This document shows positions 36,181 to 44,180 of a stretch of DNA of 64,000 nucleotides, in pieces. Both the position numbers and the translations under genes were made by a program. The notes beneath the pieces were generated by a model. The model was not told the DNA's origin, made no database searches, and worked only from the letters and a program-made list of their open reading frames with translations. Positions within the stretch are counted from its first letter, which is position 1. Every line of letters begins with the position of its first letter. Source of the stretch: Candidatus Gastranaerophilales bacterium (GTDB taxonomy: Bacteria; Cyanobacteriota; Vampirovibrionia; Gastranaerophilales; Gastranaerophilaceae); NCBI GenBank assembly GCA_944325105.1, contig CALUYW010000014.1, positions 1-64,000 of the forward strand, written 5' to 3'.

Positions 36181-37559
36181 CCTCTATCCTCCAAAAAACA
36201 TTCAAGACACCAACTGTCACCCTCAAAAACCTCTTTTATCATATCAAGGGGCAGAAACTTAACACTATCGGCGCCGATTTTCTCTGCTATTTCACTATCA
36301 GAAATACCGTGGCAGATAAGCTCTTCTTTAGTCGGTATATCCACACCCCAAATGCAGGTATTTAAAATTTTAGGAGAAACAGAGCGCATATGAACCTCTC
36401 TTGCGCCTGCGTTTTTAAGGATTTTTATAATATGAGATGACGTTGTACCCCTGACAAGAGAGTCGTCTACAAGGACAACTCTTTTTCCCTCAACAACAGA
36501 TTTTATAGGCATAAATTTTTGTAAGACATTATTTTTTCTGTTTTTTTGCTCCGGCTGAATAAACGAGCGTTCAGCCCAGGAATTTCTAACTAAGCCCAGA
36601 TGAAAAGGCATACCTGACTTTTGTGCGTAACCTATAGCGCAGCCTAAACCACTGTCCATAACAGGAACTACGACATCAGCGCAAAAATCGCTATCCTCAC
36701 ATTGCGCCAAAAGTTTACCTAAACGCACTCTTGTCTGATAAACATTTTTTGAGAATATGTTTGAGGCTGCAGAGGCAAAGTAAATCTGCTCAAAGACACA
36801 TTTTTTATGTTTTTTTGTTATATCAAAAGTTTTATACTCAACCCCGCCCGATGTTATCTCAACACCGCAGCCCGGTTGAATTTCAACAATATCTTCAACA
36901 TCTAAGCCCCAAAAAGCAACATCTTCCGATGCCACAAAGTACCCTTGAGCAGTCTTAGCAAGCATTAGCGGCCTATATCCCCAAGGGTCTCTAAAAGCCA
37001 TAATTCTGTTTTTCGTATAAATTACAATGCAGTATGAACCAAGGGAAAAGTTGTCATTTAAGCATTTTGCAACTTCATCGTATGTCCACTCTGAGGGCTT
37101 TTTTTTAAGAGAAAAAACTATGCGTTTTAAAATTACCTCAGAATCGGAAGCACTTAAAAACACCTCTCCTATTTTTTCAAATTTTTCCCTTATTTGCGCT
37201 GCCTGAGAGACATTCCCGTTATGCGCAAGCGATACATCTTCTCCCATGTAGCGAATTTTTAGAGGCTGGATGTTTTCTTTTCTGTCATCTCTAAAGGTTG
37301 AATACCTTACATGACCTATGCCAAAAGCGCCTTTTAGATTTGAAATCTCATAATCTTTAAAAACACTGTTTACCAGCCCAAAATCTTTATATAAATTCTG
37401 CACCTCATCGCCGCAGCATATACCTGCGGATTCTTGTCCTCTGTGTTGAAGTTTTAAAAGTGCGCATTTTACATAAGGAGCAATATGCCCGCAAAAGGCA
37501 TAACCGCCAAATATACCGCATTCTTCCCGTATTTTTTTATATTCAATCTTCAAGTGCAT
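36177..37559 (-). CDS. purF: Amidophosphoribosyltransferase
   Basis: A 460-residue enzyme that commits PRPP to purine synthesis. The glutaminase domain starts at Cys14 (REECGIFGGY), so a 13-residue propeptide must be removed. RGQESAGIC, GHVRYST and ASDSEVI follow. The phosphoribosyl-transferase domain has VVPVMDSGLGCAIGYA and the PRPP loop RVVLVDDSLVRGTTS. The propeptide and a C-terminal CLEC pair suggest the iron-sulfur-containing Bacillus subtilis type. The ATG is inside the end of purL. Confidence 0.95.
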   Translation of the reverse strand: MHLKIEYKKIREECGIFGGYAFCGHIAPYVKCALLKLQHRGQESAGICCGDEVQNLYKDFGLVNSVFKDYEISNLKGAFGIGHVRYSTFRDDRKENIQPLKIRYMGEDVSLAHNGNVSQAAQIREKFEKIGEVFLSASDSEVILKRIVFSLKKKPSEWTYDEVAKCLNDNFSLGSYCIVIYTKNRIMAFRDPWGYRPLMLAKTAQGYFVASEDVAFWGLDVEDIVEIQPGCGVEITSGGVEYKTFDITKKHKKCVFEQIYFASAASNIFSKNVYQTRVRLGKLLAQCEDSDFCADVVVPVMDSGLGCAIGYAQKSGMPFHLGLVRNSWAERSFIQPEQKNRKNNVLQKFMPIKSVVEGKRVVLVDDSLVRGTTSSHIIKILKNAGAREVHMRSVSPKILNTCIWGVDIPTKEELICHGISDSEIAEKIGADSVKFLPLDMIKEVFEGDSWCLECFLEDRG

Positions 37560-39705
37560 TTTGTAATGTATTTAAGTATTTTTCTCTAAACTTGGCCAAC
37601 TCAAATTCATAGCCGTCAAATTTTATTTTATCACCAATACACTTACCAAGATACAAATATGGAATATTATTCTCTGCAAAATAACTCTCCAGCTCTTTTT
37701 TGTTTTGAGATGAAATTATATACCTTGTTTGAATCTCCCCGAACAATAGCTTTAACTTAAGCTTGTCATCTACATTTTCTTCATTAATTAATTTTCCTGT
37801 AAACCCTGTATTTGAAGCACACAAGACCCTAAATAGCGTGCCTAAAACCCCGCCCTTTGAAACATCAACTGCGCTTTTTAGGATTTTTTTATCCCTTAGG
37901 GAAAATATTGTTTTTTTAAGAATATTCTCCAGCTCAAAATCAGGCTCATCGACACTGCCGCCCATAAAATCAAACAATTCTTTTTGATATAAAGACCCTC
38001 CGATATTTGAGTTTTTATTAATCATTTTTCCTATAAGATAAATTTCATCTTGCAGGGCAAAATTAGATTTGATTACAGGTTTATTAATATCTAAAAACCC
38101 GCACATACCAACAGTTACAGAGGGGTATATTTTTTTATCTTTTGCCTCATTATAAAAAGAAACATTACCTGAAACCACTGGTGTATTGAGCATTAGCGAG
38201 CAATCCCTGAGCCCTTCTATTGATTTTACAAAAGAATACTTTGTATCATCACCCTTTGGACTTGCAAAGTTTAGACAATTTGTAAAGCCAAGCGGCTCAA
38301 AGCCTGATGAAACAAGATTTCTATAGCTTTCAAGAAGTGTATTTTGAGAGCCTAAATAAGGGTCAAGCGCACACATCAGAGGATTTGTATCCATACAAAA
38401 AGCCACAAAGCAATTTTCTTCTTCAAATTTTAATACCCCTACACCCGTGCTCTCCGGTGCAACACAGGAGCGCCCGCCTACAAGATAGTCCCACTGCTCA
38501 TAAAACCACTTTCTTGAAACAAGATTATACGAAGATGTCATTTTTTCAACAGCACTTTCTATATCCATAGACAGTTCGCATTTTTTATCTTTTAAATTCT
38601 TAATTTCATCTGGTTCAAAAACAGGCTCTAAGTCATAACAATAAGGGTTGCACAGAACATCAAGAGGAGTTGATGAGAGTATTTTTGAATCTTTTTTAAT
38701 AACATAATCGCCACCCTCAAAGGTTCTACCTATACAAGAAGCCTCAAGCTCGTATTTTTGTGCAATTTTAAATACCTCGGGCAATGCTTCTTTTTTAAGC
38801 GCAAAAACCATTCTCTCTTGAGTTTCACTCAGCATTATCTGCCAAGGTTCAATATTTTTTTGTGCAAGGTGCACCTTATCAAGCTCAAGCTCAAAAGAGC
38901 AATTGCCCTTATATGCCATCTCTGAAGTTGAACTTAAAAGCCCTGCAGCTCCACAGTCCTGACAAGATACAACACCGTCAAGGTCTAAAATCTCAAGTGT
39001 AGCCTCGATTAAGAGTTTTTTTATAAAAGGGTCACCTATTTGAACATGGATTTTTTCTTCGTTTTTATTTTTTGCAAGTTTTTTTGAAGCAAAAGCTGCG
39101 CCGCCAACACCGTCAAGCCCTGTTGCAGAGCCTAAAAGCACTACCTCTAAATTTTCCTTAAAAGCTGATAATTTAACCTTATCAAGAGCTGCTACCCCCG
39201 CTGCCATAACATTTACAAGGGGCAAATCTTTATAGCATTCATCAAAAATAACTTCTCCTGCAATATCGGCTATACCGCATGAGTTGCCATAATCACTTAT
39301 GCCTTTTGTGACACCGTTTATTATATGTCTTGCTTCTTTTGTATCGGGATAAGCAAACTTTAGTGAGTTTAAAAGTGCAACAGGTCTTGCATTAAGCGCC
39401 AGAATATCTCTTATAATCCCGCCGATTCCCGTTGCAGCACCCTGATAAGGTTCGACCGCACATGGGTGGTTATGAGATTCAACCTTAAAAAACACACCAT
39501 GGTTGCCTATTTTTACACCGCCTGAGTTTTCATCAGGCAAAAAAGAGCCTTTAAAGTTTAGTTTTTTAAGTTGTTTTTTTGAGTGCAAATATCCGCAATG
39601 CTCGCTCCAAAGAGCCTCAAACAGATGATTTTCAAGCTCGTTTGGAGTTCTTTTTAATCTTTTTTCTATCTCTTTTTTTAAAAATTCATCCACGCTTGAG
39701 CTCAT
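37543..39705 (-). CDS. purL: Phosphoribosylformylglycinamidine synthase subunit PurL
   Basis: A 720-residue synthetase subunit of the small-PurL type that works with PurS and PurQ to make FGAM using ammonia from glutamine. Motifs: LWSEHCGYLHSKKQL, VESHNHPCAVEPYQGAATG, GIGGIIRDIL, DCGAAGLLSSTSEMA, CMDTNPLMCALDPYLGS and VDVSKGGVLGTLFRV. It overlaps purQ by 20 bases and purF by 17. Confidence 0.96.
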   Translation of the reverse strand: MSSSVDEFLKKEIEKRLKRTPNELENHLFEALWSEHCGYLHSKKQLKKLNFKGSFLPDENSGGVKIGNHGVFFKVESHNHPCAVEPYQGAATGIGGIIRDILALNARPVALLNSLKFAYPDTKEARHIINGVTKGISDYGNSCGIADIAGEVIFDECYKDLPLVNVMAAGVAALDKVKLSAFKENLEVVLLGSATGLDGVGGAAFASKKLAKNKNEEKIHVQIGDPFIKKLLIEATLEILDLDGVVSCQDCGAAGLLSSTSEMAYKGNCSFELELDKVHLAQKNIEPWQIMLSETQERMVFALKKEALPEVFKIAQKYELEASCIGRTFEGGDYVIKKDSKILSSTPLDVLCNPYCYDLEPVFEPDEIKNLKDKKCELSMDIESAVEKMTSSYNLVSRKWFYEQWDYLVGGRSCVAPESTGVGVLKFEEENCFVAFCMDTNPLMCALDPYLGSQNTLLESYRNLVSSGFEPLGFTNCLNFASPKGDDTKYSFVKSIEGLRDCSLMLNTPVVSGNVSFYNEAKDKKIYPSVTVGMCGFLDINKPVIKSNFALQDEIYLIGKMINKNSNIGGSLYQKELFDFMGGSVDEPDFELENILKKTIFSLRDKKILKSAVDVSKGGVLGTLFRVLCASNTGFTGKLINEENVDDKLKLKLLFGEIQTRYIISSQNKKELESYFAENNIPYLYLGKCIGDKIKFDGYEFELAKFREKYLNTLQNALED

Positions 39706-40312
39706 CCTTTATAATTTTAAAAATCTCTCTTCCGTCAAATCCAAAATTTTCATTAAAAAACGCCCGCTCAGGGTGCGGCATAAGCCCCATAATACGTTTT
39801 TTATTATCGTAAAGCCCTGCAATATTGTCTTTTGAGCCGTTAGGATTTTCAAGATATCTTAAAAAAACTAGCTCACCAACATCACCCCTGTAAAAATACT
39901 TACCCTCTCTGTGTGCTACAGGCAGATTAATTTTCTTTTTTACGCCGTTAAAATCAAGCTCAAGGGGGGTATTTTTGCAGACAAACTTTAAACAGTCATT
40001 TTCTATAAGCGCACCGGGGAGCAAATGCGCCTCACATAGTATCTGAAAACCGTTACAAATGCCAGTTATCACCCCCCTTTGTTTTTCAACATAACCGTAA
40101 AGCGACTCAACCAAAGGGGTAAACTTTGCAATTCTACCCGAGCGCAAGTAATCTCCATAGGAAAATCCGCCGCTTAAAAAAATACAATCAAATTCATCGA
40201 GATTTTTTGTGTTTGAATCAACATATTTTGCCTCAAAACCACTTGCCTCAAGTGCTGCTTTTGTTTCAACCTGACAATTGGTGCCGGAAAAGACTACAAC
40301 CGCAGCTTTCAT
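39686..40312 (-). CDS. purQ: Phosphoribosylformylglycinamidine synthase glutaminase subunit PurQ
   Basis: A 208-residue class I glutamine amidotransferase. The catalytic Cys lies in GVITGICNGFQILCE, and the His/Glu pair in GLMPHPERAFF. The N-terminal AVVVFSGTNCQVETKAAL and LSGGFSYGDYLRSG segments are also typical. It supplies ammonia to PurL. The start overlaps purS by four bases. Confidence 0.96.
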   Translation of the reverse strand: MKAAVVVFSGTNCQVETKAALEASGFEAKYVDSNTKNLDEFDCIFLSGGFSYGDYLRSGRIAKFTPLVESLYGYVEKQRGVITGICNGFQILCEAHLLPGALIENDCLKFVCKNTPLELDFNGVKKKINLPVAHREGKYFYRGDVGELVFLRYLENPNGSKDNIAGLYDNKKRIMGLMPHPERAFFNENFGFDGREIFKIIKDELKRG

Positions 40313-40569
40313 TTTAGCTCCTCAAGGTCAATTATTTCATACTTTTCAACAACCTTATTTGATAAAATTTCACTGCATATAAAATTCAGTTTTTCTTTTG
40401 CGCCGTCTAAATTTTTAGCACCTATTTTAAAAGAGTAAAACTTGCCTGTCCTAAAGTTTGCGTTTTCTTCAATATTAAGACGCTTTAACATTTTATCAAC
40501 GCTAAGACCTTGGGTGTCTTTTACATCATCTCTAAGACTTACAACAACTTTTGCCACGTAGTTTTTCAT
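40309..40569 (-). CDS. purS: Phosphoribosylformylglycinamidine synthase subunit PurS
   Basis: An 86-residue small subunit that bridges PurL and PurQ. KVVVSLRDDVKDTQGLSV followed by an FRTGKFYSFKI strand and a helical LNFICSEILSNKVVEKYEI end fits the family. The ATG at 40569 is preferred over earlier in-frame codons because a -10-like TGTGATAAT (minus strand, 40580-40588) lies just upstream. It is the first gene of the seven-gene purine operon. Confidence 0.9.
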   Translation of the reverse strand: MKNYVAKVVVSLRDDVKDTQGLSVDKMLKRLNIEENANFRTGKFYSFKIGAKNLDGAKEKLNFICSEILSNKVVEKYEIIDLEELK

Positions 40570-40579
40570 ACTTTTTAAA

Positions 40580-40588
40580 ATTATCACA
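40580..40588 (-). promoter_or_regulatory. Extended -10 promoter element of the purine operon
   Basis: TGTGATAAT on the minus strand ends 11 bases before the purS ATG, which would give a 5' leader of only a few bases. The -35 (TTAAGC at the right spacing) is weak. No purine-riboswitch-sized leader exists between this element and the gene. Confidence 0.5.
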
Positions 40589-40642
40589 AAAACAAGTGCC
40601 CTGCTTAAAAATTTATAATATTATTTTATTGTGAGGTAAAAT

Positions 40643-41209
40643 ATGCAAAATCAAACTTTATACAGTGAAAAATTTCTTGAACTGAAAGCCTGTATCAGGC
40701 AAAACGGCTCAAAGTGGGTCTATGCTCACAGGCCAAACGCTAAAGATATAGCAGTCATTGTACCTGTTGTAAAAAAAGACAATGAAGAGTTTGTGCTTTT
40801 TTTAATAACAAAAAGACCGCCTCTGATAAGTGAAAACAGGGCAAAATTTTGTCTTGAAATGCCTGCGGGACTTGTTGGAGATATAAACAAAGACGAGGAT
40901 ATTTTATCTGCTCTTAAAAGAGAGCTGAAAGAAGAAAGCGGCTATGAAGCGCAAGAGATAAAAATCGCTTCAAGAAATATCTCAAGTTCTGCCGGCATGA
41001 CATCTGAAACCTCAACCGTTGCCATTGCTTATATTGATGGAAATAAGACATACGACAAACCAAGCGACAATGACGGCGGGGTGATAGTTGAGAGAAAATT
41101 AGTAAAAAAAGATGATATTTTAGACTTTATAAAAAACTTTGAAAAACAAGGCAATGCCATAGGCGCACAAACGCTTAGCGGCTTGTTTTTCTACCTTTTT
41201 GATAAATAA
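40643..41209 (+). CDS. Nudix hydrolase (ADP-ribose pyrophosphatase-like)
   Basis: A 188-residue protein with the Nudix box at about residues 73-96: MPAGLVGDINKDEDI and then ALKRELKEESGYEA, which preserve the G...E...REL.EE.G pattern. RPPLISENRAKFCLE and SSAGMTSETSTVAI are segments seen in ADP-sugar pyrophosphatases. The substrate is not certain. GAGGTAAA precedes the ATG. It is divergent from the purine operon. Confidence 0.85.
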   Translation: MQNQTLYSEKFLELKACIRQNGSKWVYAHRPNAKDIAVIVPVVKKDNEEFVLFLITKRPPLISENRAKFCLEMPAGLVGDINKDEDILSALKRELKEESGYEAQEIKIASRNISSSAGMTSETSTVAIAYIDGNKTYDKPSDNDGGVIVERKLVKKDDILDFIKNFEKQGNAIGAQTLSGLFFYLFDK

Positions 41210-41260
41210 TTTATTTTTATGCAATAATCTATAAAAGAGGAAAATAAGGATAGCATATTA

Positions 41261-43072
41261 ATGAGACTTGATGTTATAAGCACAGACAGAGCGTTTGACT
41301 ACGGGTATCTGTTAAAGAGAATTTGGCCATATATAAAACCTGTAATGTTTAGAATTATTATAGGTTTTGCCCTTGCAATACCTCTTGGTCTGCTCGACGG
41401 CGCAACGGCTTTTGCGCTTAAACCATACATTGATGTTGTAATAAACAATAAACCCTATGTTTTTAAAACATTTGAACTTACAAGAGAGTTGCTTGTTGTT
41501 GTTATTCCTTGGGCAATTATGCTATTTGCCATTATCCAAGGTCTCCTAAAATACGCAAACTCATATCTTACCGATTGGATAAGCATTAAAATATCAAACT
41601 CGGTTAAAGAAGATTTATTTAAAAAACTGATTTATCTTGACTCAAAATTTTACGATGAAAATAGCTCAGGACTTGTTATTTCAAGATTTTTATCTGACCC
41701 TGACACAGCATCAAAAAATGTTGTTGAATCAATTAAAACTTTAATTACCGCATTTACAGGCTCGCTTGGACTTATAGCGGTACTTCTTTACAACTCTTGG
41801 AAGTTAGCTTTTGTTGGGGTGATAGTTCTTGTTTGTGCTTTTATCCCTGTTTCATTAATCAGAAAAAGAGTTAAAAAAGTTTCTAACGCTTCTATGGTTG
41901 TAGGCAGCGGCATGACAACAAATGTAAATGAAACATACCACGGTAACAAAATAATAAGCGGATATTGCTTACAGGAAGATATTTATACAAAATTTACAAC
42001 ACAGATAAGAGAGCTTTTTACGCTTTCTATGTCACTTACAAAGCGCTCGGGCTGGCTCTCTCCGATTATGTATTTTATTGCAAGTATTGGTATAGCAATC
42101 GTTATGGTAGTTGGCAATCACCTTATCATAACGGGCGAAATGTCCACAGGTTCGCTTGCAAGTTTCATAACTTCACTTTTACTTTTGTATAAACCCGTTA
42201 AAACATTGGGCTCAACTTTAACTAATATGCAAAATATCTTTGTTTCCATGAACAGAGTGTTTGAACTGTTCGACCTGCAACCCGAAATCAAAGACAAGGA
42301 AAATGCAAAAGAGTTAAAAGGAATAGAAAACAACCTTACATTTAAAAATGTATTTTTTGAATATAAAGAAAACAAGCCCGTACTTAAAGATGTTTCTTTT
42401 GAAGTTAAAAAAGGAGAAATGCTTGCTCTTGTGGGTAACTCAGGCGGCGGAAAATCTACCATAGTAAACTTGATACCAAGATTTTATGATATTAAAGCAG
42501 GCAGTATAAAAATCGATGGGCAAGATATCAGAGATTTTTCTCTAAAATCACTAAGAAATCATGTTAGTGAAGTATTTCAGGATAATTTCTTGTTCTCGGG
42601 AACCATAAGAGACAACATTATAATGGGCAAAAAAGATGCTACAGAAGAAGAAATAATGGAAGTGGTGCGTGCAGCTCATCTGGATGATTTTATTGGCACA
42701 CTTAAAGACGGTATTGACACCGTGATTGGCGAAAGAGGAACAACGCTATCAGGCGGTCAAAGACAACGTGTTGCAATTGCCCGCGCCATGATTAAAAACG
42801 CACCAATACTGATTTTGGACGAAGCAACTTCTGCACTTGATAATAAATCTGAAGCAATTGTTCAAAAGGCGCTTGAAAACTTGATTAAGGGCAGAACAGT
42901 ATTTGTTATAGCCCACAGATTATCTACGATTAAAAATGCAGATAAAATTGCCGTTATTAATGACGGACAACTGGTAGAACTCGGCACACATAACGAACTT
43001 ATGCAAATTCCAACCGGACAGTATAAGTACCTTTATGAAATGCAATTTGCAAAAAACGAAGTAGAGGTATAA
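41261..43072 (+). CDS. msbA: MsbA-like ABC exporter (lipid A flippase candidate)
   Basis: A 603-residue half-transporter. Six membrane helices (about residues 25-320) are fused to an ATPase domain with Walker A LVGNSGGGKSTIV, Q-loop VSEVFQDNFLFSGTI, signature LSGGQRQRVAIARA, Walker B ILILDEATSALD and the H-loop IAHRLSTI. It resembles MsbA and related lipid or peptide exporters. WaaA in the same window makes a lipid A transport role reasonable. An AAGGA ribosome site lies upstream. Confidence 0.8.
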   Translation: MRLDVISTDRAFDYGYLLKRIWPYIKPVMFRIIIGFALAIPLGLLDGATAFALKPYIDVVINNKPYVFKTFELTRELLVVVIPWAIMLFAIIQGLLKYANSYLTDWISIKISNSVKEDLFKKLIYLDSKFYDENSSGLVISRFLSDPDTASKNVVESIKTLITAFTGSLGLIAVLLYNSWKLAFVGVIVLVCAFIPVSLIRKRVKKVSNASMVVGSGMTTNVNETYHGNKIISGYCLQEDIYTKFTTQIRELFTLSMSLTKRSGWLSPIMYFIASIGIAIVMVVGNHLIITGEMSTGSLASFITSLLLLYKPVKTLGSTLTNMQNIFVSMNRVFELFDLQPEIKDKENAKELKGIENNLTFKNVFFEYKENKPVLKDVSFEVKKGEMLALVGNSGGGKSTIVNLIPRFYDIKAGSIKIDGQDIRDFSLKSLRNHVSEVFQDNFLFSGTIRDNIIMGKKDATEEEIMEVVRAAHLDDFIGTLKDGIDTVIGERGTTLSGGQRQRVAIARAMIKNAPILILDEATSALDNKSEAIVQKALENLIKGRTVFVIAHRLSTIKNADKIAVINDGQLVELGTHNELMQIPTGQYKYLYEMQFAKNEVEV

Positions 43073-43077
43073 AGTAC

Positions 43078-43108
43078 TTGACTTTAGTTTTTGAGCAGGT
43101 ATTATAAT
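43078..43108 (+). promoter_or_regulatory. Predicted promoter of the tRNA-Val transcription unit
   Basis: TTGACT (43078-43083) and TATAAT (43103-43108) with a 19-base spacer, or TATTAT (43100-43105) with 16. It begins six bases after the msbA stop and would transcribe the two 92-bp repeats before the tRNA. Confidence 0.6.
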
Positions 43109-43144
43109 AATACCCTGAGGGTGCTACAAGCCCGAAGGATGTCT

Positions 43145-43328
43145 AAATGACAATTGAATATTTTTAGGGCGTTTAGCTCACTCGGCGAAGCCGATGTGCG
43201 GATGCACACAATATACCAACTGAGCTAAACAAAGTAAAATGACAATTGAATATTTTTAGGGCGTTTAGCTCACTCGGCGAAGCCGATGTGCGGATGCACA
43301 CAATATACCAACTGAGCTAAACAAAGTA
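43145..43328 (+). repeat. Two perfect tandem 92-bp repeats containing a folded-back tRNA-Val 5' segment
   Basis: Units 43145-43236 and 43237-43328 are identical. The first 36 bases (an AATTGAATATTTTTA leader plus GGGCGTTTAGCTCA) recur a third time at 43329-43364 as the leader and 5' end of the real tRNA. After that each unit has two small hairpins (TCGGC-GAA-GCCGA and TGTGC-GGAT-GCACA) and then ACCAACTGAGCTAAAC, the reverse complement of the tRNA D-arm region. The whole folds as a ten-base stem closing a three-way junction. Confidence 0.9.
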
Positions 43329-43350
43329 AAATGACAATTGAATATTTTTA

Positions 43351-43426
43351 GGGCGTTTAGCTCAGTTGGTAGAGCGCTTCCCTTACAAGGAAGATGTCGG
43401 GAGTTCGAGCCTCTCAACGCCCACCA
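43351..43426 (+). tRNA. tRNA-Val (anticodon UAC)
   Basis: A full cloverleaf can be drawn. The acceptor stem is GGGCGTT/AACGCCC, the D-arm GCTCAGTTGGTAGAGC, the anticodon stem CTTCC/GGAAG around loop CTTACAA (anticodon at 43384-43386), and the T-arm is GGGAGTTCGAGCCTCTC-like. The terminal CCA is encoded at 43424-43426. A terminator hairpin follows directly. Confidence 0.95.
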
Positions 43427-43430
43427 TTTA

Positions 43431-43458
43431 AAAAGAAGTCATTAAGACTTCTTTTTTT
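43431..43458 (+). terminator. Intrinsic terminator of tRNA-Val
   Basis: Perfect ten-base stem AAAAGAAGTC/GACTTCTTTT, five-base loop, followed by further T. Confidence 0.85.
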
Positions 43459-43504
43459 ATTGTCAAAATGCGGCTTTTGTGCTCTGCACCTGTTCAAACA
43501 AGGC

Positions 43505-43590
43505 TGTCGTGTATCAGGGATTTTGAGAAAAAGTGTTTTGTATCAGGGATTTTGACATAAAGTATCGCGAGTTTGACATATTAGTCGGAA
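43505..43590 (+). mobile_element. Candidate transposon end with multiple transposase-binding-like repeats
   Basis: The gene-free stretch 43459-43766 contains TGTCG at 43505, then the 17-base repeat TGTATCAGGGATTTTGA at 43510-43526 and again at 43539-43555, and a diverged copy GTATCGCGAGTTTGACA at 43562-43578. TTAGTCGGAA (43581-43590) follows and recurs at 63204-63213 in front of the transposase gene. Repeated short sites near a TGT terminus are typical of Mu, Tn7 and IS21-like ends. Nothing else is recognised between 43591 and 43766. The exact end and any target duplication are not resolved. Confidence 0.5.
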
Positions 43591-43766
43591 GTTTTTGAAA
43601 GTTTGGCAAAAATTTAAACGGCGTTTAAATGCCGTTTAAAAGGTGTTTTATTAGAGCTCAAATTTTACATTCTTTCAATATACCAGTTAGACATTCCAAA
43701 ATGATTGAAATTCCAATGTAGTTCAAAATAAAAATTAAACTCTAAAGAATTGTCATCTTTGAAGTT

Positions 43767-43898
43767 TCAAGAATATTTATTTAATTGTGTTTTGCGGTAA
43801 CTTTCAAACGCATCCTGAATTTCTTTTGCAAATTTTTTTCTGAATTCTGAGTACGGAATATCCAACGTTTCTTTAGTTAATTTATTTTTCAAAATCAT
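43767..43898 (-). CDS. Small hypothetical protein (43 residues)
   Basis: A short frame whose ATG overlaps the stop of the preceding gene by 17 bases. The product (beginning MILKNKLTKETLDIPYSEFR) is basic and likely helical in its second half (KKFAKEIQDAFESYR). No family is recognised. The coupling to the neighbouring small gene suggests a two-gene unit at the edge of the island. It may be an antitoxin-like or regulatory peptide, but nothing shows this directly. Confidence 0.4.
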   Translation of the reverse strand: MILKNKLTKETLDIPYSEFRKKFAKEIQDAFESYRKTQLNKYS

Positions 43899-44082
43899 CT
43901 TCAAACCCTCTTATATTATCAAGTTCAATGTTGTAGCGTTTACCGGTTTTATCAACGCAAGTCGCAAAATCTACTGTTTTATCGGTAAATTTGTTCTCAC
44001 ATAAACAAATCAGCAAACCAATTTCTTGTGTTTTTAAGTTTAAAATCTTTGTTCCGTATAACTTGTAATCTTTTTCTGTCAT
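43882..44082 (-). CDS. Small hypothetical protein (66 residues)
   Basis: The product begins MTEKDYKLYGTKILNLKTQE and appears to be a small beta-rich protein: ILNLKTQEIGLLICLCENKF and TVDFATCVDKTGKRYNIEL look like paired strands. AGGAG seven bases before the ATG at 44082 marks the start; a longer frame with an upstream codon is less likely. Function unknown. It lies downstream of the NERD-helicase gene on the same strand, next to the candidate transposon end. Confidence 0.55.
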   Translation of the reverse strand: MTEKDYKLYGTKILNLKTQEIGLLICLCENKFTDKTVDFATCVDKTGKRYNIELDNIRGFEDDFEK

Positions 44083-44180
44083 AGCAAAACTCCTTTCTGC
44101 TATGACATTAATCACTTGCATTAATCAAATAATCAACTTTATATGACTAAACAGAAACATTCAGATATAATTTATGATTA

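Noticed and set aside
40310-40642. Purine riboswitch upstream of the purine operon
   Set aside because: The gap between the promoter-like element and purS is only about 11 bases, too short for an aptamer.
43510-43578. Possible CRISPR array
   Set aside because: Only three short, unevenly spaced and diverging copies are present, and no cas gene is seen in the window. A transposon end fits better.
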